Shown here: positions 12,405 to 26,317 of the stretch, piece by piece
How the letters are laid out: each line of letters starts with the position of its first letter
Numbering within the stretch: the stretch's first letter is position 1
DNA from: Sipunculus nudus
Taxonomy: Eukaryota; Annelida; Sipuncula; Golfingiida; Sipunculidae
NCBI GenBank assembly: GCA_026874595.1
Contig: CM049321.1
Span: forward strand, 24,394,479-24,458,478
Direction of reading: 5' to 3'
Length of the DNA stretch: 64,000 nucleotides
Made by a program: the position numbers and the translations under genes
The notes under the pieces: model-generated
What the model saw: only the letters and a program-made list of their open reading frames with translations
Database searches by the model: none
Told to the model about the DNA's origin: nothing

Positions 12405-12712
12405 TACATATACGTTTATATAAAATGTGTATATATACTATACATGTATACACATTCTAGATGTGTTCATATACACATACCTTGTATATACATATATTTT
12501 CATATATTTACATATATTTACATATATATATACACACATATACACCCTTACACACACATACACATATATATACACACATATATATATACATATATATATA
12601 TATACATATATATACATATATATATATTTATATCTATACATATATACATATATATATATTTATATCTATACATATATACATATTTATATATACATATATA
12701 TATATATATATT
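12405..12712. repeat. compound TA/CA microsatellite, about 300 bp
   Basis: Long stretch of TATA, CATATA and ACACATAC motifs. All three plus-strand frames stay open through it and encode Tyr/Ile/His strings, a known artefact of (TA)n(CA)n sequence. Confidence 0.97.
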
Positions 12713-13019
12713 GTAAATACATTATCAATAATGGTAAAAAGCTGGTGCCGATTCACACATTATTTCATCAGGACACCACATCGCATTACAATAAGTAAAA
12801 CTAAACGTCAATCTGATCGATTTGCAAGTTTCCTGGTTAAACAAATCAAATAACAAGGAAAGCAACGGTGAGAAAATGTAACTTTTTTATCAGCAGTTTA
12901 AACATAAACAATTTAAAACTAGAAAAGAATTGGGCCTTAAAAGTAATCAATTAGCCCTCTGCAAAGCCCTCTTCCTCAAAAATAGCAGCCTTGTGCGATA
13001 CTGGATTTTGACTGGTATG

Positions 13020-13345
13020 AACTTTCGATACCGCGCATCCTCTCAAAGGCGTCTTTGGTAAACTTTCCTGGCAATCAATTGAAAGGTTCTTAAAATAATA
13101 AGCGCGAGATGAATTACGAAGGAGCGACCATATTGTATTCCTAACAGTTTTAATTCAATTGCCCATATCCTCTCATGGGTGTCAATCACCGTAAATGTTC
13201 AATGCAATCAGTGGAACGGTTCTTAAGATAACCATGAAAGAAATTCCAAAATTTTGACGGGTCTGAAATTCAATAGTGCACATTCTTCATTGATGTAAAA
13301 TGTTCTCGACAATATCTTGAATTTTTCTTAAGATGACGCTAAAAA
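13020..13345 (+). repeat. degenerate tandem repeat, three units of about 125 bp
   Basis: CATCCTCTCAAAGGCGTC (about 13027), CATATCCTCTCATGGGTGTC (13163) and a weaker CATTCTTCATTGATG (13280) each start a unit with AATCAATTGAAAGGTTCTTA-like sequence and TTCTTAAGATRA further along. The end (ACTGACAGACGGACTGACTG, 13349) is the GACAGACGGAC motif also seen in the 335-bp array and in the HINE-like elements. Confidence 0.55.
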
Positions 13346-13793
13346 GACTGACAGACGGACTGACTGAAACCCCGGTTACTATTGGGCGCCTGTCACTAAG
13401 AGAAAATGCAAGAGTTCTCCGCCATACTCCAGGTGGTTTGGGTGCAGGGCAGGCAAATCTGATCGACTGGTTATACGTCTTTAAGCTGCGCTTTGCTACC
13501 CAACAGATCACGTAAATACAATACACGTTTCTGTTTCATGTAACAACTCATTAGAGCATGCTTTCTCGAGGTGAATTATGAAAATGAAAATTATGAATGA
13601 AAAAAAAAATGGAAATCAGAACGGAATCAGAAACACTATACTGAGGCCGAACTAAGTACAGAGTGGAGAATATCTACTGCAGTAATATTTATAAAGCTCA
13701 TAAAAAAGTCGCACATCCTCCAGTACATCCGTTAAGTCGGCATCTCTGTACAGTGGACAGTTTTGCCCAGTCTCAATTGTGCCCACAGAGCGA

Positions 13794-13794
13794 T

Positions 13795-13825
<31 letters not shown>

Positions 13826-13850
13826 ATGTATGTATTTGTATGTGTGTACA
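13794..13850. repeat. TA/TG microsatellite
   Basis: (TA)n followed by (TG)n and TGTA repeats. Confidence 0.95.
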
Positions 13851-13989
13851 GGTGAACTCAGAAATTCGGATTTTATGCCTCGCATTCCCAAAAACAATCC
13901 TTAATATATTGGGTTTGTTGGAGTAACTCTTCTTCCTCTACACAAATAATTAAGGATGTCTTTTGACTGCTTCCATTGACCGCGAATGT

Positions 13990-14220
13990 AATGTGTATGC
14001 TACTCATATTGTGGAGCATGTAATGTATATGTTTGCTCAGATTATCTTATAATTATTTACTTAACATGCTGCTCGTAATATCGAGTCCGCAATATGTCAG
14101 GTGCATGGATGTTTCAGTTTATACCATATATACTGTTCGTAATAGCGAGTCTGTTCCCTTTGTATTGCATGTATGATCCATACTATATTTAACAGGTTGT
14201 TCGTAATATCGAGTGTGCAG
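13990..14220. repeat. 64-bp degenerate tandem repeat 3' of the GT31 gene
   Basis: The motif GTTCGTAATATCGAGTSTG recurs near 14069, 14133 and 14197, exactly 64 bp apart, and a diverged copy (TACTCATATTGTGGAG) starts near 14001. It lies just downstream of the stop codon of the minus-strand GT31 gene, so it may be in that gene's 3' UTR. Confidence 0.8.
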
Positions 14221-14366
14221 TTAATATGACACTCCGATGGTAGTCGGTGATATATCGTAAGGATATTCAAGACAGTATCATGGGTAAATGGTTTACATTT
14301 TGTTAATACGTCTTAACAGAGTATTTCTTAGGCCTCATCTCAACACTAAATATTATCAGTGTATCC

Positions 14367-16028
14367 TCACACCTCCGGCCAGTCTAAGGGGTCTAGTCGT
14401 CCGGATTTGTAGTCATATTGACGTGACGATACCGCCCATGCTTCTTGCATATTTTCCCCACTTGATGTAAGCGAGGCGAAAACGCGAGCTTTACGAGATA
14501 AGACTTGTAATAGGTTTTTAGGTGGAAAGACGAAAAAATTGTTTATATATAAAAATTGCAGGTTTTCTATTTGTTTTGGCATGAAGCCCGATATTAGAAC
14601 GTCTTCACTCATGTACGAAGGCGAAAACATGGCTTCCTTATACAGCACGCGCACAGCGTCACGTGACATGACATAAGCAATTCCAAGACAATACGGGGGC
14701 CACACAGGACTGCCTATGTTGCTGTCACATCGGCCCAGCAGCTGATTCCGCTGTTCGCATTTTGGAATGATGTGACCTCCGATGACCTTGCAGGCGAAGA
14801 ACGGATACGGAAGTGGGGGAATATCATATTTCAGATATTCCAAAAACGGATATAAATTGAGAAAAACATCTATGTCGATTTTCAGGTAATATTTAGCGTT
14901 TGGGCAGTGCTTACTAGCCCAATCTAACATCATCACCGATTTGTAAGATAAGTTTCGGTAAGTATCCATGAACTCTTGTTGCACGAGGTCGCCATATTCT
15001 TCTTGCTCAGCTAACAGTTTTGCTTGGGTTTGTTTGCTCCACGGTATCCCAACAAAGAATGCCCGCCGAAACACTGTGCCGTTGAACAAACTGTGGTTCC
15101 CGTGCATCTTTCTGATGATTCGGCGCCTTTCGAAGTCGTCCGTGGCGCTACAGAACATCATCATAAGAAGCCATTCCTTCTGGCCACTGCAGATGTGTTT
15201 ATTTTCAATGGTATACGTGAGCCCGCAATGCGGGGGCTTTCCGCCGTATGGGACCTTGCGGGCCAGCTCTGGGATCGGGAGACACTTTGGCTTGACCTTT
15301 AAGGGATCAAGGTCATCAACCTTCAGTGGTTTCTGCAACGAAAAAGCCCGAGTTAATAAATGTCTTTCATGAGCACTGCGTGGCGTTAATTGGCAAGCCG
15401 TGTATTCCCCTTAAGTAATAATTCCCTTTCTCTTGTTAACACAGTGTATATTATTTTTTTAGGAAAAGAGGAAGAGAACTAAAAAGTATGCACACAAAAA
15501 ATAAATATAATATTGCATTACTTCTCGTACGTGAAACCGACGGCATACCATAACGTTGAACTCAGCCGTTCCACGACAGAAAGCCGACGGATGATGTAAA
15601 TATGACGTAATTTTTTGACGTAGGTACGTGGAACCTTTGCGACATGTCTGCGCTATAAGAGAGTACATTAAAGTTAATACGCAAACACGGTAAACGTCTG
15701 CTACAGGTATGTAAACAATCTGAGGCGAGTGTTTGTTGACAGGATACTTTTCTTAAACCTGGCTGCCACTGGTGAAAACCGTTTTGTATATTAAACTGCA
15801 AAATTACATGTATGAGTTATTGTTTAAATACACCATGTTAATATCTTTAAAAACAGCAGACTTTAAAATGACAGTTATTCTCACCTCCTTAGATGAAGAT
15901 TCTATCACCTTGATTTCTTTGTTGTCTGGCCATATGTACGACTGTCCACTACGGTTGAAGACAAAGAACGCACAAAGACCCAACACACCGAACGTCAGCA
16001 AAAACCGGATTAACCGCACTTCCTTCAT
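14367..16028 (-). CDS. family-31 beta-1,3-glycosyltransferase, two exons
   Basis: Predicted type II Golgi enzyme that adds a beta-1,3-linked hexose or N-acetylhexosamine. Exon 1 (15885-16028) encodes 48 residues: a short basic cytoplasmic tail, a signal anchor at about residues 8-24 and some stem. It ends GAG|GTGAGA. Exon 2 (14367-15332) follows the acceptor TTTTTCGTTGCAG in the same phase 0, giving 369 residues. GT31 landmarks are RRRIIRKMHG (117-126; the usual form is RxxIRxTWG), the metal-binding DID (201-203) in KIDIDVF, WPPYCLGIAYVMS (259-271) and SEDVLISG (290-297). The start ATG follows a TTTAACAG acceptor-like site, so a noncoding upstream exon is possible. Donor sugar and acceptor cannot be read from sequence. 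The family assignment is strong; the exact activity is unknown. Confidence 0.9.
15333..15884 (-). other. intron of the GT31 gene
   Basis: A 552-bp phase-0 intron with a GTGAGA donor and a pyrimidine-rich TTTTTCGTTGCAG acceptor on the minus strand. It separates the membrane-anchor exon from the catalytic exon. The frames that read through it on either strand have no motif. Confidence 0.85.
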
Positions 16029-16099
16029 ATCTGTTAAATATAAACTATATATTTATAAACATATTAAGTATACAGTTTATTAGTGACGTGGAACTAGAG

Positions 16100-16530
16100 G
16101 GCGGAATAGGGCTGGAGTCTGGACTCGTCCCATTTTTAAGTAACGTACTCGGAGGTAAAGACTCGAGAAATCTCGATTTCACGTAGAAAAGAAATCGATA
16201 TAACGATGATACTCATGGGGGAACTACTAACAGAATATAACAACAAATAAAGACTATAAATATTAATATTAGCTATCTGCATCAGGGGCAAAACATAATT
16301 AAACATTTAAGTAAAAGGCATTTATAAACTCACAAATTTTGCAAGACTATCTCAAATATCCTTTTTAAATTTCTTTTAATAAGAATGTTTGGACTTGGAC
16401 TCAGATTTGGACTTGTTCAAAATCACTCTGACTCGAAGAAGGGAAACCTTAAGGACTCTAATTTGGACTTTGACTAGAGTGGCTTGGTCTGGGACCTGCA
16501 CTCGACTCGTACGGTGTGGACTCAACTACA
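16100..16530 (+). repeat. degenerate GGACT/ACTCG-rich repeat
   Basis: Scattered GGACTTGGACTC, TTTGGACTTG, CTCGACTCG and GGAGTCTGGACTCG motifs suggest an eroded short tandem repeat, but no fixed period is visible. It lies upstream of the GT31 gene. Confidence 0.4.
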
Positions 16531-16789
16531 TCACTGCAAGGTAGATTTAAGGTAATTTGTAGAAACTGCACAAACTTGTAATCAAGCGTTCCCCGTCTGC
16601 ACATGAGACCGAACTATAAACCCGCTGAAGGCCAAGGACCAGAGTCATCAGAGAAAGAGGAATTTTCATTTTAGATTGAACCAGTTGATCTGGAGTTTGA
16701 AAATGGCTTGTTTATATAATACTTATATTTTTAACGTACGAATAACAATGGCCCATTGGCCATGATGCTCAGCTAATTTCAAAGAACCT

Positions 16790-17302
16790 TGAACGATGGG
16801 TACAATGACTCCTAGAGTGCTAAATATCACGCATTTTGCAAATAGACCTTAGATATAGAATACAGTTACTTTATTTTACATTCCTGAGCAGCTGCCACCA
16901 ATTGTACCCATCTGATTAATAGAGAGTAACAATCATGTCCTTCCTGACAGCTTGCAGAAAATAGGTCACAATGACATTATTTCAGGTTTCCAAGGAGATT
17001 TTATATGGACCTCCCTGAAAATCATGTATTAAGATACTAGGCCAAATGGATACAATTTGTTCCCCATCTGACTCACCAAGTGCTTAAAAATCACGTTTTC
17101 TCCCCTAATTCGCAAAATGTAGGTCATCAATAGGTTATCAATTTCAGGTTTCCAGGAAGATTTTTCATGGACCTCCCTGGATGTACAGTTAGAAGTTTCT
17201 AGGTCTAACGGTTACTATTTGTGCTCTGCTAACTGCCAGACCGACGACTGACAAAAGGTGTTCGCTATAGCTCAGATTACTTACAGTCAGCGGAGCTAAA
17301 AA
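16790..17302 (+). mobile_element. HINE-like element a, hairpin at its end
   Basis: Two diverged repeats, each with a TTTCAGGTTTCCARG motif followed by TGGACCTCCCTG (about 16981 and 17142), lead to a GACCGACGACTGACA stretch. The element ends in an imperfect hairpin at 17268-17298, where TAGCTCAGATTACT pairs with AGTCAGCGGAGCTA, followed by AAA. The same end and the same TTTCCA/CCTCCCTG motifs occur at 35040-35522 and, inverted, at 38072-39260. Diverged tandem cores plus a terminal hairpin are typical of Helentron-associated elements (HINEs). The class is inferred; the family relation is seen. Confidence 0.6.
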
Positions 17303-18880
17303 TGACAATTTATATAACATGATTGCAGAAATATAACAAACATTTTTGTTTGCAAACGCATAACGAGCCTATTATATAGTGTCTAGCTTTGATATCACTT
17401 ATCGGTGAAATTCACATATTTACTCATAGGTTGAAGTGGATTTCCGATTTGTGACGGGATGAAAACCTTTGAAGTTCGAGAATCGATCGACAAATACAGA
17501 TTTACGATTGTACATATTTCATTGATTACTGTACGTATAGGTGTCATCTGCACCTTCAATACTGAAAGCATAAGTGGTCAAGGTACTGTGTAACCTTGAA
17601 ATTATGACAACCAACGGAATCATAAAAGGGTGGTCGTTATTTTGAGGTGGTCGCTATACCTAGGTGTTCGTTAGGGGAGGTTTTACTGTGTATTCGGACG
17701 TGCAGTTGACCACAGTTAGGCACTTGTTATTTTGGATTTGTGCAGTTGCAGTTCTAAGTTTAGGAGTGTTGTTCCAAACACAGGCTGAGATTCCACGAAT
17801 AAATACATGTAATGAATTTTATCATTTACACACATCAAGGATATCCCCGTTTTTTGCCTTTTCCCAGAATTTATCAACATTTATTAAAATCATTTGGAGC
17901 TACCGTGAAGCCTGTCTGAAAACCGCCTGTCTACTACGACCACCTGCCCAGAAAGACCATCTATCAATAAACCATAAACATTCATATTGGTTACAACGGA
18001 ACTGTATAATAAAAGCACCTCTGCATTAAGACTATACTTTTCCCAAGTAAAAAGGATAGTCTTAAGGTTCGACTGAATGTACTAAGCGGAAAATAAAACG
18101 GAACTCTCGCACATGACAGTACTGTGAATGTCAATTAATGTTTGTGGAAATATTTTCATTTAGGATTTCTCGGTATATCTATAATGCATTTATTGTCAAT
18201 ATTATCACCAATTTGTTGATGAATTATGAAGATATATTGTGCAATGTGGTAATTAGGTTAGAGAACAATTAGGGACCAGAAGTCGATACAGGTATTGGCG
18301 GAGGCATGCGCTCTGTGAGTGCTATTTATTAGATGAACAAGTGTCCAAACAACCTGATGTATGTAATTCCACATATGCGTTTATATAAATGACACCGAGG
18401 ATCTTAATAAGAATGAGATAACTATAGGTGTTAGCATAAAGTCTCGATCTGAAATTTAGAATCTGGACACGGAACAACCTTAAACACTAACTGTGCATGG
18501 AGTAATAACGGACGATGTATATCCATAGGTTGCTATTAGCAGAGTGAACAGTATAACAAGCGAACGTGTCACAAATGTATCAACTGTCAATGATTTTCCG
18601 ATACAAATATTCATATATTCCAGAAGAAAATAATCAGACGTGATTAATAAACTATATCGCAAAATAATAAATGCATGGAAACATGCAATATTAACTTCAC
18701 GGGTTCCACACTAGCTGATTAGTATTCGATGCATTATATTTTGAAGTGAACACACATACCTTTTATAAAACAGAAACAATATTTGGCACAAGTTCCCTTA
18801 TACGTGATTACATTGATGTAAACGCCGAGGAGAAATACACGTGTGTATTTAGTGACGGCACGGTGACCATTGGCGCAAGG
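17303..18880. other. spacer
   Basis: A short motif pair, GTGGTCGTTATTTTGAGG/GTGGTCGCTATACC with GGAGGTTTTACTG (17630-17690), looks like an interspersed repeat end. The 121-codon frame that begins there (17664-18029, +) therefore starts inside repeat-like DNA and is not called. Nothing else was recognised. Confidence 0.45.
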
Positions 18881-18887
18881 ACCCTCA

Positions 18888-18907
18888 CCCCCCCCCCCCC
18901 CCCCCCC
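18888..18907. repeat. poly(C) tract, 20 C
   Basis: Pure C run. Confidence 0.98.
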
Positions 18908-19328
18908 TTCACTGAACAGGATTCTGTAGAACCGCTATATAGTTACGAAAGCCATTCAATATATAACAACAGCGTGCCTTTTCCCAAAAACACCTTAGAG
19001 TAGATTGTTTATATAGCTCTGCAGGCGGGCTGTCCCAGAGAAAGACCTAATAAAAGCAATGTGTCTGACCGAACGAGTGGCGATGTTTATTCAGAGATAA
19101 CATTAATATTGGTCATGAACAGAAATAGTCTATTAGTATAGATTGGCACAAGTACCATTAGTAATTGTGAATATCTATGTATTCACTCATTAGAATTTCA
19201 CTTTATGCTGGGAAACTGCATTTATCATTTATCAAGTATAGTGCTTTATATGACGTAGAGGCTAGAAAAGTAACATGGCAAAACGTGTTCATGATGCATT
19301 TAAATTATCATATACTAATGTTTCTCAT

Positions 19329-19371
19329 TATATATATATATATATATATATCTATATATATATTTATATAG

Positions 19372-19403
<32 letters not shown>

Positions 19404-19425
19404 TTATATATATATATATATATAA
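19329..19425. repeat. (TA)n microsatellite
   Basis: TA dinucleotide run with a few TC, TT and TG interruptions. Confidence 0.97.
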
Positions 19426-19580
19426 TTTTATCGGAGCAATAGTCTGTTGTTTTAATAATAGTGCACGGAAAGCTTAGATAGTCAGATGGCTTAAGAACAT
19501 GAAAGGAATAAATCTGTGCCGAAATTTCTGGAGAAACCAATGATGTAACTGTGGTATCCATTGGAAGGGGAGCGCAAAGG

Positions 19581-19595
19581 CCCCCCCCCCCCCCC
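19581..19595. repeat. poly(C) tract, 15 C
   Basis: Pure C run about 150 bp after a (TA)n tract. Confidence 0.98.
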
Positions 19596-20021
19596 ACACC
19601 TGTTTTATTCTGATGACACTTATGCCAGTAAACTACTTGCAAGTGTATTATGTTTGTTAACTCATTTATTTTATGCCAATGTGGCAATGGAGTCGCACTG
19701 TCATTTCTACCAAGGCAAATAACTGTCACTTCTTTTCATTCGTGTTCACCATATATATGAAGTCAATCATAAATTAAGATAACCACAAGATTTCTGGCAA
19801 TTTCAGATTGAAAAAGAAAATCAATCTTTAGAATATGTGGTTGATTGGTTCCTATTTTTATTTATTCTTTAGTGCTTGTATACTAGTCTCTCATCAATAT
19901 TTTACTTTGGAGTTCTCTGATAAGGAAAAATCAGCACGAGACCATTTCATCTCTCTTTGTCTATGTGAAACAAACTTTAACACGACACGGTGCCTTTTTT
20001 CTGGATCCTTAAAAGTACATC

Positions 20022-21976
<1,955 letters not shown>

Positions 21977-22002
21977 AAAAAAAAAAAAAAAAAAAAAAAA
22001 AA
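21977..22002. repeat. poly(A) tract, 26 A
   Basis: Pure A run, possibly the tail of a retroposed sequence; no parent sequence recognised. Confidence 0.97.
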
Positions 22003-23175
22003 CGAATCAAACAAAGATAAGCCCAATTGGGATTTGCAAAATTTATCTCGGAAGTCTCAGCTAAGTGCATGACAGTATATTATATTTATACATGTTTCTG
22101 TGGACCCATATGGAGCTCTGGCTGTCAATGTTAAATGCGTGCATTGGGAATTACCCGCAGAGACAGATACCCATTGTTAAGCACCCGCTGTCTTTTTCCT
22201 CTCAGCATGTTGTAGTATTGAGGTATAACTATTCCCGGTCAAATATTTAAATACAGACACTGACCTAACCAGCATTCCGCCCGTATATGCTATAACACCT
22301 GATCTGAGCGCTGACAGGTGCCACCACCACACGTCAAGAATCTATATTTTTATGCTGGTTTTATACTCAATACAGCATAATTTTATATATGTATTATATA
22401 TATGTATATATTGCTTTACCTATGTTCTTACCAGTCAGTCTGCAACCAACCATCTCTGGGTAATCTCAGGGTAACCCTATTAATGTATTGACTTAAATTG
22501 AGGATTTCAAATACAAAAGAGGCCAAAACGCTGGTTTTGTTTTATATATGGTAAATCAGAATACCCCCTGTGACTTTGAAACAAACCCCCCGGCATAATT
22601 TTCGATGCAAGTTGGATTGTGAGATTTCCGCTAGATGGCGCTACATGCTTGCTCGTGTGCCTCTCGCATAAGCATGAGAGAGGTGTCACAATCAATCCAG
22701 ATTGGAAACAAATAATAATTATTGATAAAATTGTCAGTGTAATAGATGCTCATAAGCATCCATTTAGTGATTTCTTAATTATTTTGAAGAGTGTAATTCT
22801 TTCATTTTTTTTAAATTAAATAATATGATTCATGCCTCGTGTAGTATATACTAGTAACTGTATATGCCTCGGGATTACTTGGGTTATATTGAATTGAACA
22901 AGAAATATATGTTGTACGCTTGTTCTTGATTATCAGAAGTAATACATACATGTATATGACATCTGTACATAAGTTCACATATACATACATATATTTGTTT
23001 TCTGATTTAAAAGAATCTGACACTGGATGCCTCAAGTGTCAAACTTGAAAATCAGAATTGAAAATTATCACGGTTAAAAGAACGTTCTCTGTTTATCATT
23101 GAGCACTGATTAGGCAAAATAATGATAATAATAATAAAAGGTATGGTTGACAGGCACCTCGCGCATCAATTTTAA
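22003..23175. other. AT-rich spacer
   Basis: No gene or repeat recognised. Confidence 0.5.
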
Positions 23176-23187
23176 CCCCCCCCCCCC
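23176..23187. repeat. poly(C) tract, 12 C
   Basis: Pure C run flanked on both sides by CGCGCATCAA-like sequence (23160 and 23192). Confidence 0.97.
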
Positions 23188-23920
23188 TCCCCGCGCATCA
23201 AAAATATTTATGTTTATTTTCAATAAGAAATTGTAAATTTTGAGTTCCAGCCGCTCACACATTTCTTTCTAGAAGATAAAACAATACAATTTTGATCTCC
23301 TTCGCTATGTAATGCATATACTAGTTCAGCAAAAAATAATTATGTCATTATCACACTTTTCCCTGATCATATGGGATCGTTTCATAACATACAAACAAAG
23401 TTTAAAAAAAAAAATCGCTTGCCCCACTGATTTCTGAAAAAGAGTGCCTGAGAACCAAATCTTTTTTTTGGCCTTATTTATCCGATACGTAGTATGTCCT
23501 TACCACAGAACTTCCATGTTCATGTAATTTGCCTTGAAACAACACTTATTTCTATATGATTTTAACGGAATGCATTGCAGTCCTCACAACATTGATACCA
23601 AGAAATAAATGTATTTAGAAGCCCCAGTGCATAGTGGGGAAAGGATTTCTTTCCCCACAATCCCTATCAGTAAAACTGCTTTGTTATACTAAATATTATT
23701 TTATTTTTATCAAAACTAATGATGTTTTACTTGTGTTAAAATGGAAATTTAAGGCCAATAAGACTAGTGAGACTAGTAACAGCGATTCTAATAAAAAAAA
23801 AGACAATAGGACTTTGATACAGTTGTGAACTTTTTCAACGAATTAACTTGATTGTAAACATTGTTCATTGGTACACACTTTTTTAATTCTGTGTTACCTT
23901 CTGTGGCAGCTAGAATTTAG

Positions 23921-24045
23921 GGTCGTGTCAAGGCCCATGTGTATAGACAGTAAAAATCAAGGTCGTGTCGAGGCTTGTCTGTACAGACAGCGAAAGTTAA
24001 GGTCGTTCCAAGGTCTGTCTATATAGACAGAGAAGGCGAAGTCTT
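23921..24045 (+). repeat. 40-bp tandem repeat, three units with hairpin cores
   Basis: GGTCGTGTCAAGG-like unit starts fall exactly at 23921, 23961 and 24001. Each unit carries a self-complementary core: CTTGTCTGTACAGACAG in unit 2 and GTCTGTCTATATAGACAGA in unit 3. Confidence 0.9.
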
Positions 24046-24292
24046 TATCTGTACAGGGACTGCATGGAGCTGCGCTCAGGTCTCAACGATTTCACGGTTA
24101 TACGAGACCGTGGCCTGGACCTGTATAAGCTTTGGTCATGCTGATCCAGTTTACTTGCACTTTCCCCCTTTTCTTCGTTAGCTGTCTGTGTTTTGGCTGG
24201 AACGTTTCCCTCCCAGTCAGTCTCCGGGCACTGGGCCACCATACCTCCATCTTTAAATGTGCTGTACAACGTCTTATTCATATTCCCTCTCT

Positions 24293-24295
<3 letters not shown>

Positions 24296-24323
<28 letters not shown>
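24296..24323. repeat. (CT)n microsatellite
   Basis: Pure CT run. Confidence 0.97.
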
Positions 24324-24327
<4 letters not shown>

Positions 24328-24723
24328 TAACCCACACATCAACACACAATCACTTTCTCTGTCTGCGTCTGCTGTGCCCTTCTCGCCCCTGAACACACAC
24401 AAACTGATCTACTGACTGTGTCCATGTCCCTGTCTCACAGTCTCTCACGGTCTTTGTATATTTTAATATCATCCAGCTAAAACGTGATATCCTGATGCTT
24501 ACTGCTTAAAATAATGTTTTTTTTTTACAAATACATTTGTATCATTATATGAAAACATCATATGAAATGTGGATTACATAGATACATATTTTATTAGAAA
24601 TAAGGTATGAATAGGACAATAAATTACATTTCTTAATACTATTTTTAATAACATTTTGGCTTATTTATAATGAAGGGGTGTTACTCAATGATCCTATTTA
24701 AAAATAAAGTTATATATAAGACG

Positions 24724-24724
<1 letters not shown>

Positions 24725-24779
<55 letters not shown>
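24725..24779. repeat. (AT)n microsatellite
   Basis: Pure AT run of about 55 bp. Confidence 0.97.
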
Positions 24780-24782
<3 letters not shown>

Positions 24783-25191
24783 TGGGAGGAATCGGTTGTA
24801 AAACCATATTCGATGACTGAAAGATAAAGAACGACCGATTATCGATTATTAATCGATTACTGGATGATTTAGCATCTGTATTACCATTAAGTATAGTGTA
24901 TAGAATAAAAAAAAATATTGACTGAGTAAATTCAGTCTAACATGTCTATTACGCTAACAGGTCAAGATAATGGCAAAGTTGTTGACATTTATTTGTTGCA
25001 CAAGGATCAGTTTTAAATGATGTTCGCCGTTTCGTGCCCGTATTTGTTATATCTCTGACAGAATATTTTTTGGGATAATATAACTTTTTGAATGTGCATA
25101 CATAATCTTTTGATATCGATTATGCAAATATTATGCAAATATGCAATCGATTTAATCGATTATGAATGTAAACGACGAATCATCGATATAA

Positions 25192-25196
<5 letters not shown>
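24780..25196. repeat. ATCGAT-rich segment between two (AT)n tracts
   Basis: Repeated ATTAATCGATTA, CAATCGATTTAATCGATTA and CATCGATATA motifs lie between (AT)n tracts on each side. A comparable AATCGATA/GATTACGATTACC segment precedes the (AT)n at 47296. This looks like a short interspersed family tied to (AT)n, which is an inference. Confidence 0.45.

Positions 25197-25231
<35 letters not shown>
25197..25231. repeat. (AT)n microsatellite
   Basis: Pure AT run. Confidence 0.97.
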
Positions 25232-25234
<3 letters not shown>

Positions 25235-26007
25235 CTACATTATAAATTTAAAAAGATCTTATCAAAATGAAACCGAAAATATCAGTGCATTCCTTGCCCA
25301 GTACCGTATATATACATTACTACACCATTTTCTTATAGAATCGTGTAGCATACTTAGAAACAGGATTGCACCCAGTGACCCCGTGGCGCTCATCACCGCA
25401 ATTTCACTAACTACTCGGCTAGCAGCCAAGTATACATCTGCTGATAATTCAGTCAGCTGGTCTGTAAACATATTTATATACATATATCCTATTCCTGCAT
25501 CAAGAGCTGCAAGTGCATGGAGCTGTTTCCTGGCCAGTCTTGATTCTGACTGTGTCTACCTGTAAACCAGCCTGTACAGCCCGGCTTGTCTGGCGTCAGA
25601 ACTGCTAACCTGAGCTCAGAGGAAACGGGTAATGCTAGCGGGAAGAAACCCGTATCAGACCATCTTTGTTTGTGTAATGAAGGGATGGAACTAACGTCAG
25701 CCTTGCGCAAGTAGTTCAAGGAATTAAACTTCCGGCGTGGTTCTCGCAGAATTCTACCCAAGTGCCAGCTCATATTTAATAGTTAAAAATCATTATTACT
25801 TATTTTTAAGGTTCAACTCGCGTGATTCTTTAAAGGACTTCTAAACAAGCGCGGATTATGAACCGCGAATATAGGAATAAACGGCGCAAATAGCCATCAC
25901 AAAATTCAGAAAACTGTGATGTCGTATTCAGCAACGTGAATGTGTACTTGGATTAAGTGTCCCAGAGAGCAGTTGTTTAAGAAGTTGAGAAGAACAAACA
26001 GAGAAAA

Positions 26008-26013
26008 ATGAAG
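26008..26013 (+). CDS. candidate first coding exon of the dispanin gene (ATG AAG only)
   Basis: The string AGAAAAATGAAG is followed by GTAAGC, a strong donor site, and has A at -3 of the ATG. The two codons would join in phase 0 to the dispanin exon at 52806, giving a start M-K-G-P-T-T-G-K. The preceding 200 bases are less AT-rich than the surroundings, as a 5' UTR might be. The implied intron is 26.8 kb and contains the second GT31 gene on the other strand. This rests on splice-site logic only; another first exon closer to 52806 is quite possible. Confidence 0.2.
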
Positions 26014-26301
26014 GTAAGCTCTATTAATACATTTAAATGTGTCGTCCTCTGTGCGTAACTGTACAGGCAGCAATATGAATGTACCGTGATTATTAACAGA
26101 ATCAACAGTTAAAAGTATTTATGAGTAAGTATGCGAGTCGTTCATTATACCGAAGAACAGTCCAAGGTCACATCTGTTTCGGGAGACTGTACGTCACGGC
26201 ACGTGGGAAGCATTGTGACGTCATTTGTGCCATGATCTTAGAAGTCTACATGAATAGCTTTTTTTTCTGTACTAGGATAAAACAATTCTATTTAGGCTGA
26301 C

Positions 26302-26317
26302 GGGGGGGGGGGGGGGG
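26302..26317. repeat. poly(G) tract, 16 G
   Basis: Pure G run. Confidence 0.98.

Noticed and set aside
12345-12853. Several overlapping plus-strand open frames of 120-130 codons rich in Tyr/Ile/His/Thr
   Set aside because: They are translations of a TA/CA microsatellite; every frame stays open because TA/CA repeats make few stops. The same applies to frames over (AT)n at 19329, 20024, 29945, 40513, 43533, 47296 and 58147.
14968-15372. Plus-strand frames of 134 and 92 codons inside the GT31 exon
   Set aside because: Antisense shadow of the minus-strand GT31 coding exon. The same holds for frames at 49547-49837 (+), 50361-50615 (-) and 60717-61007 (+).
17664-18029. Plus-strand 121-codon frame with one hydrophobic segment
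   Set aside because: Starts inside a repeat-like motif (GTGGTCGCTATACC ... GGAGGTTTTACTG), shows no known domain and has no gene structure.
25262-25552. Minus-strand open frame with a hydrophobic helix (VSEIAVMSATGSLGAILFL) and an acceptor-like ACAG at its start
   Set aside because: It looks somewhat protein-like and could be an exon, but no family, partner exon or clear donor could be found. Not strong enough to annotate.
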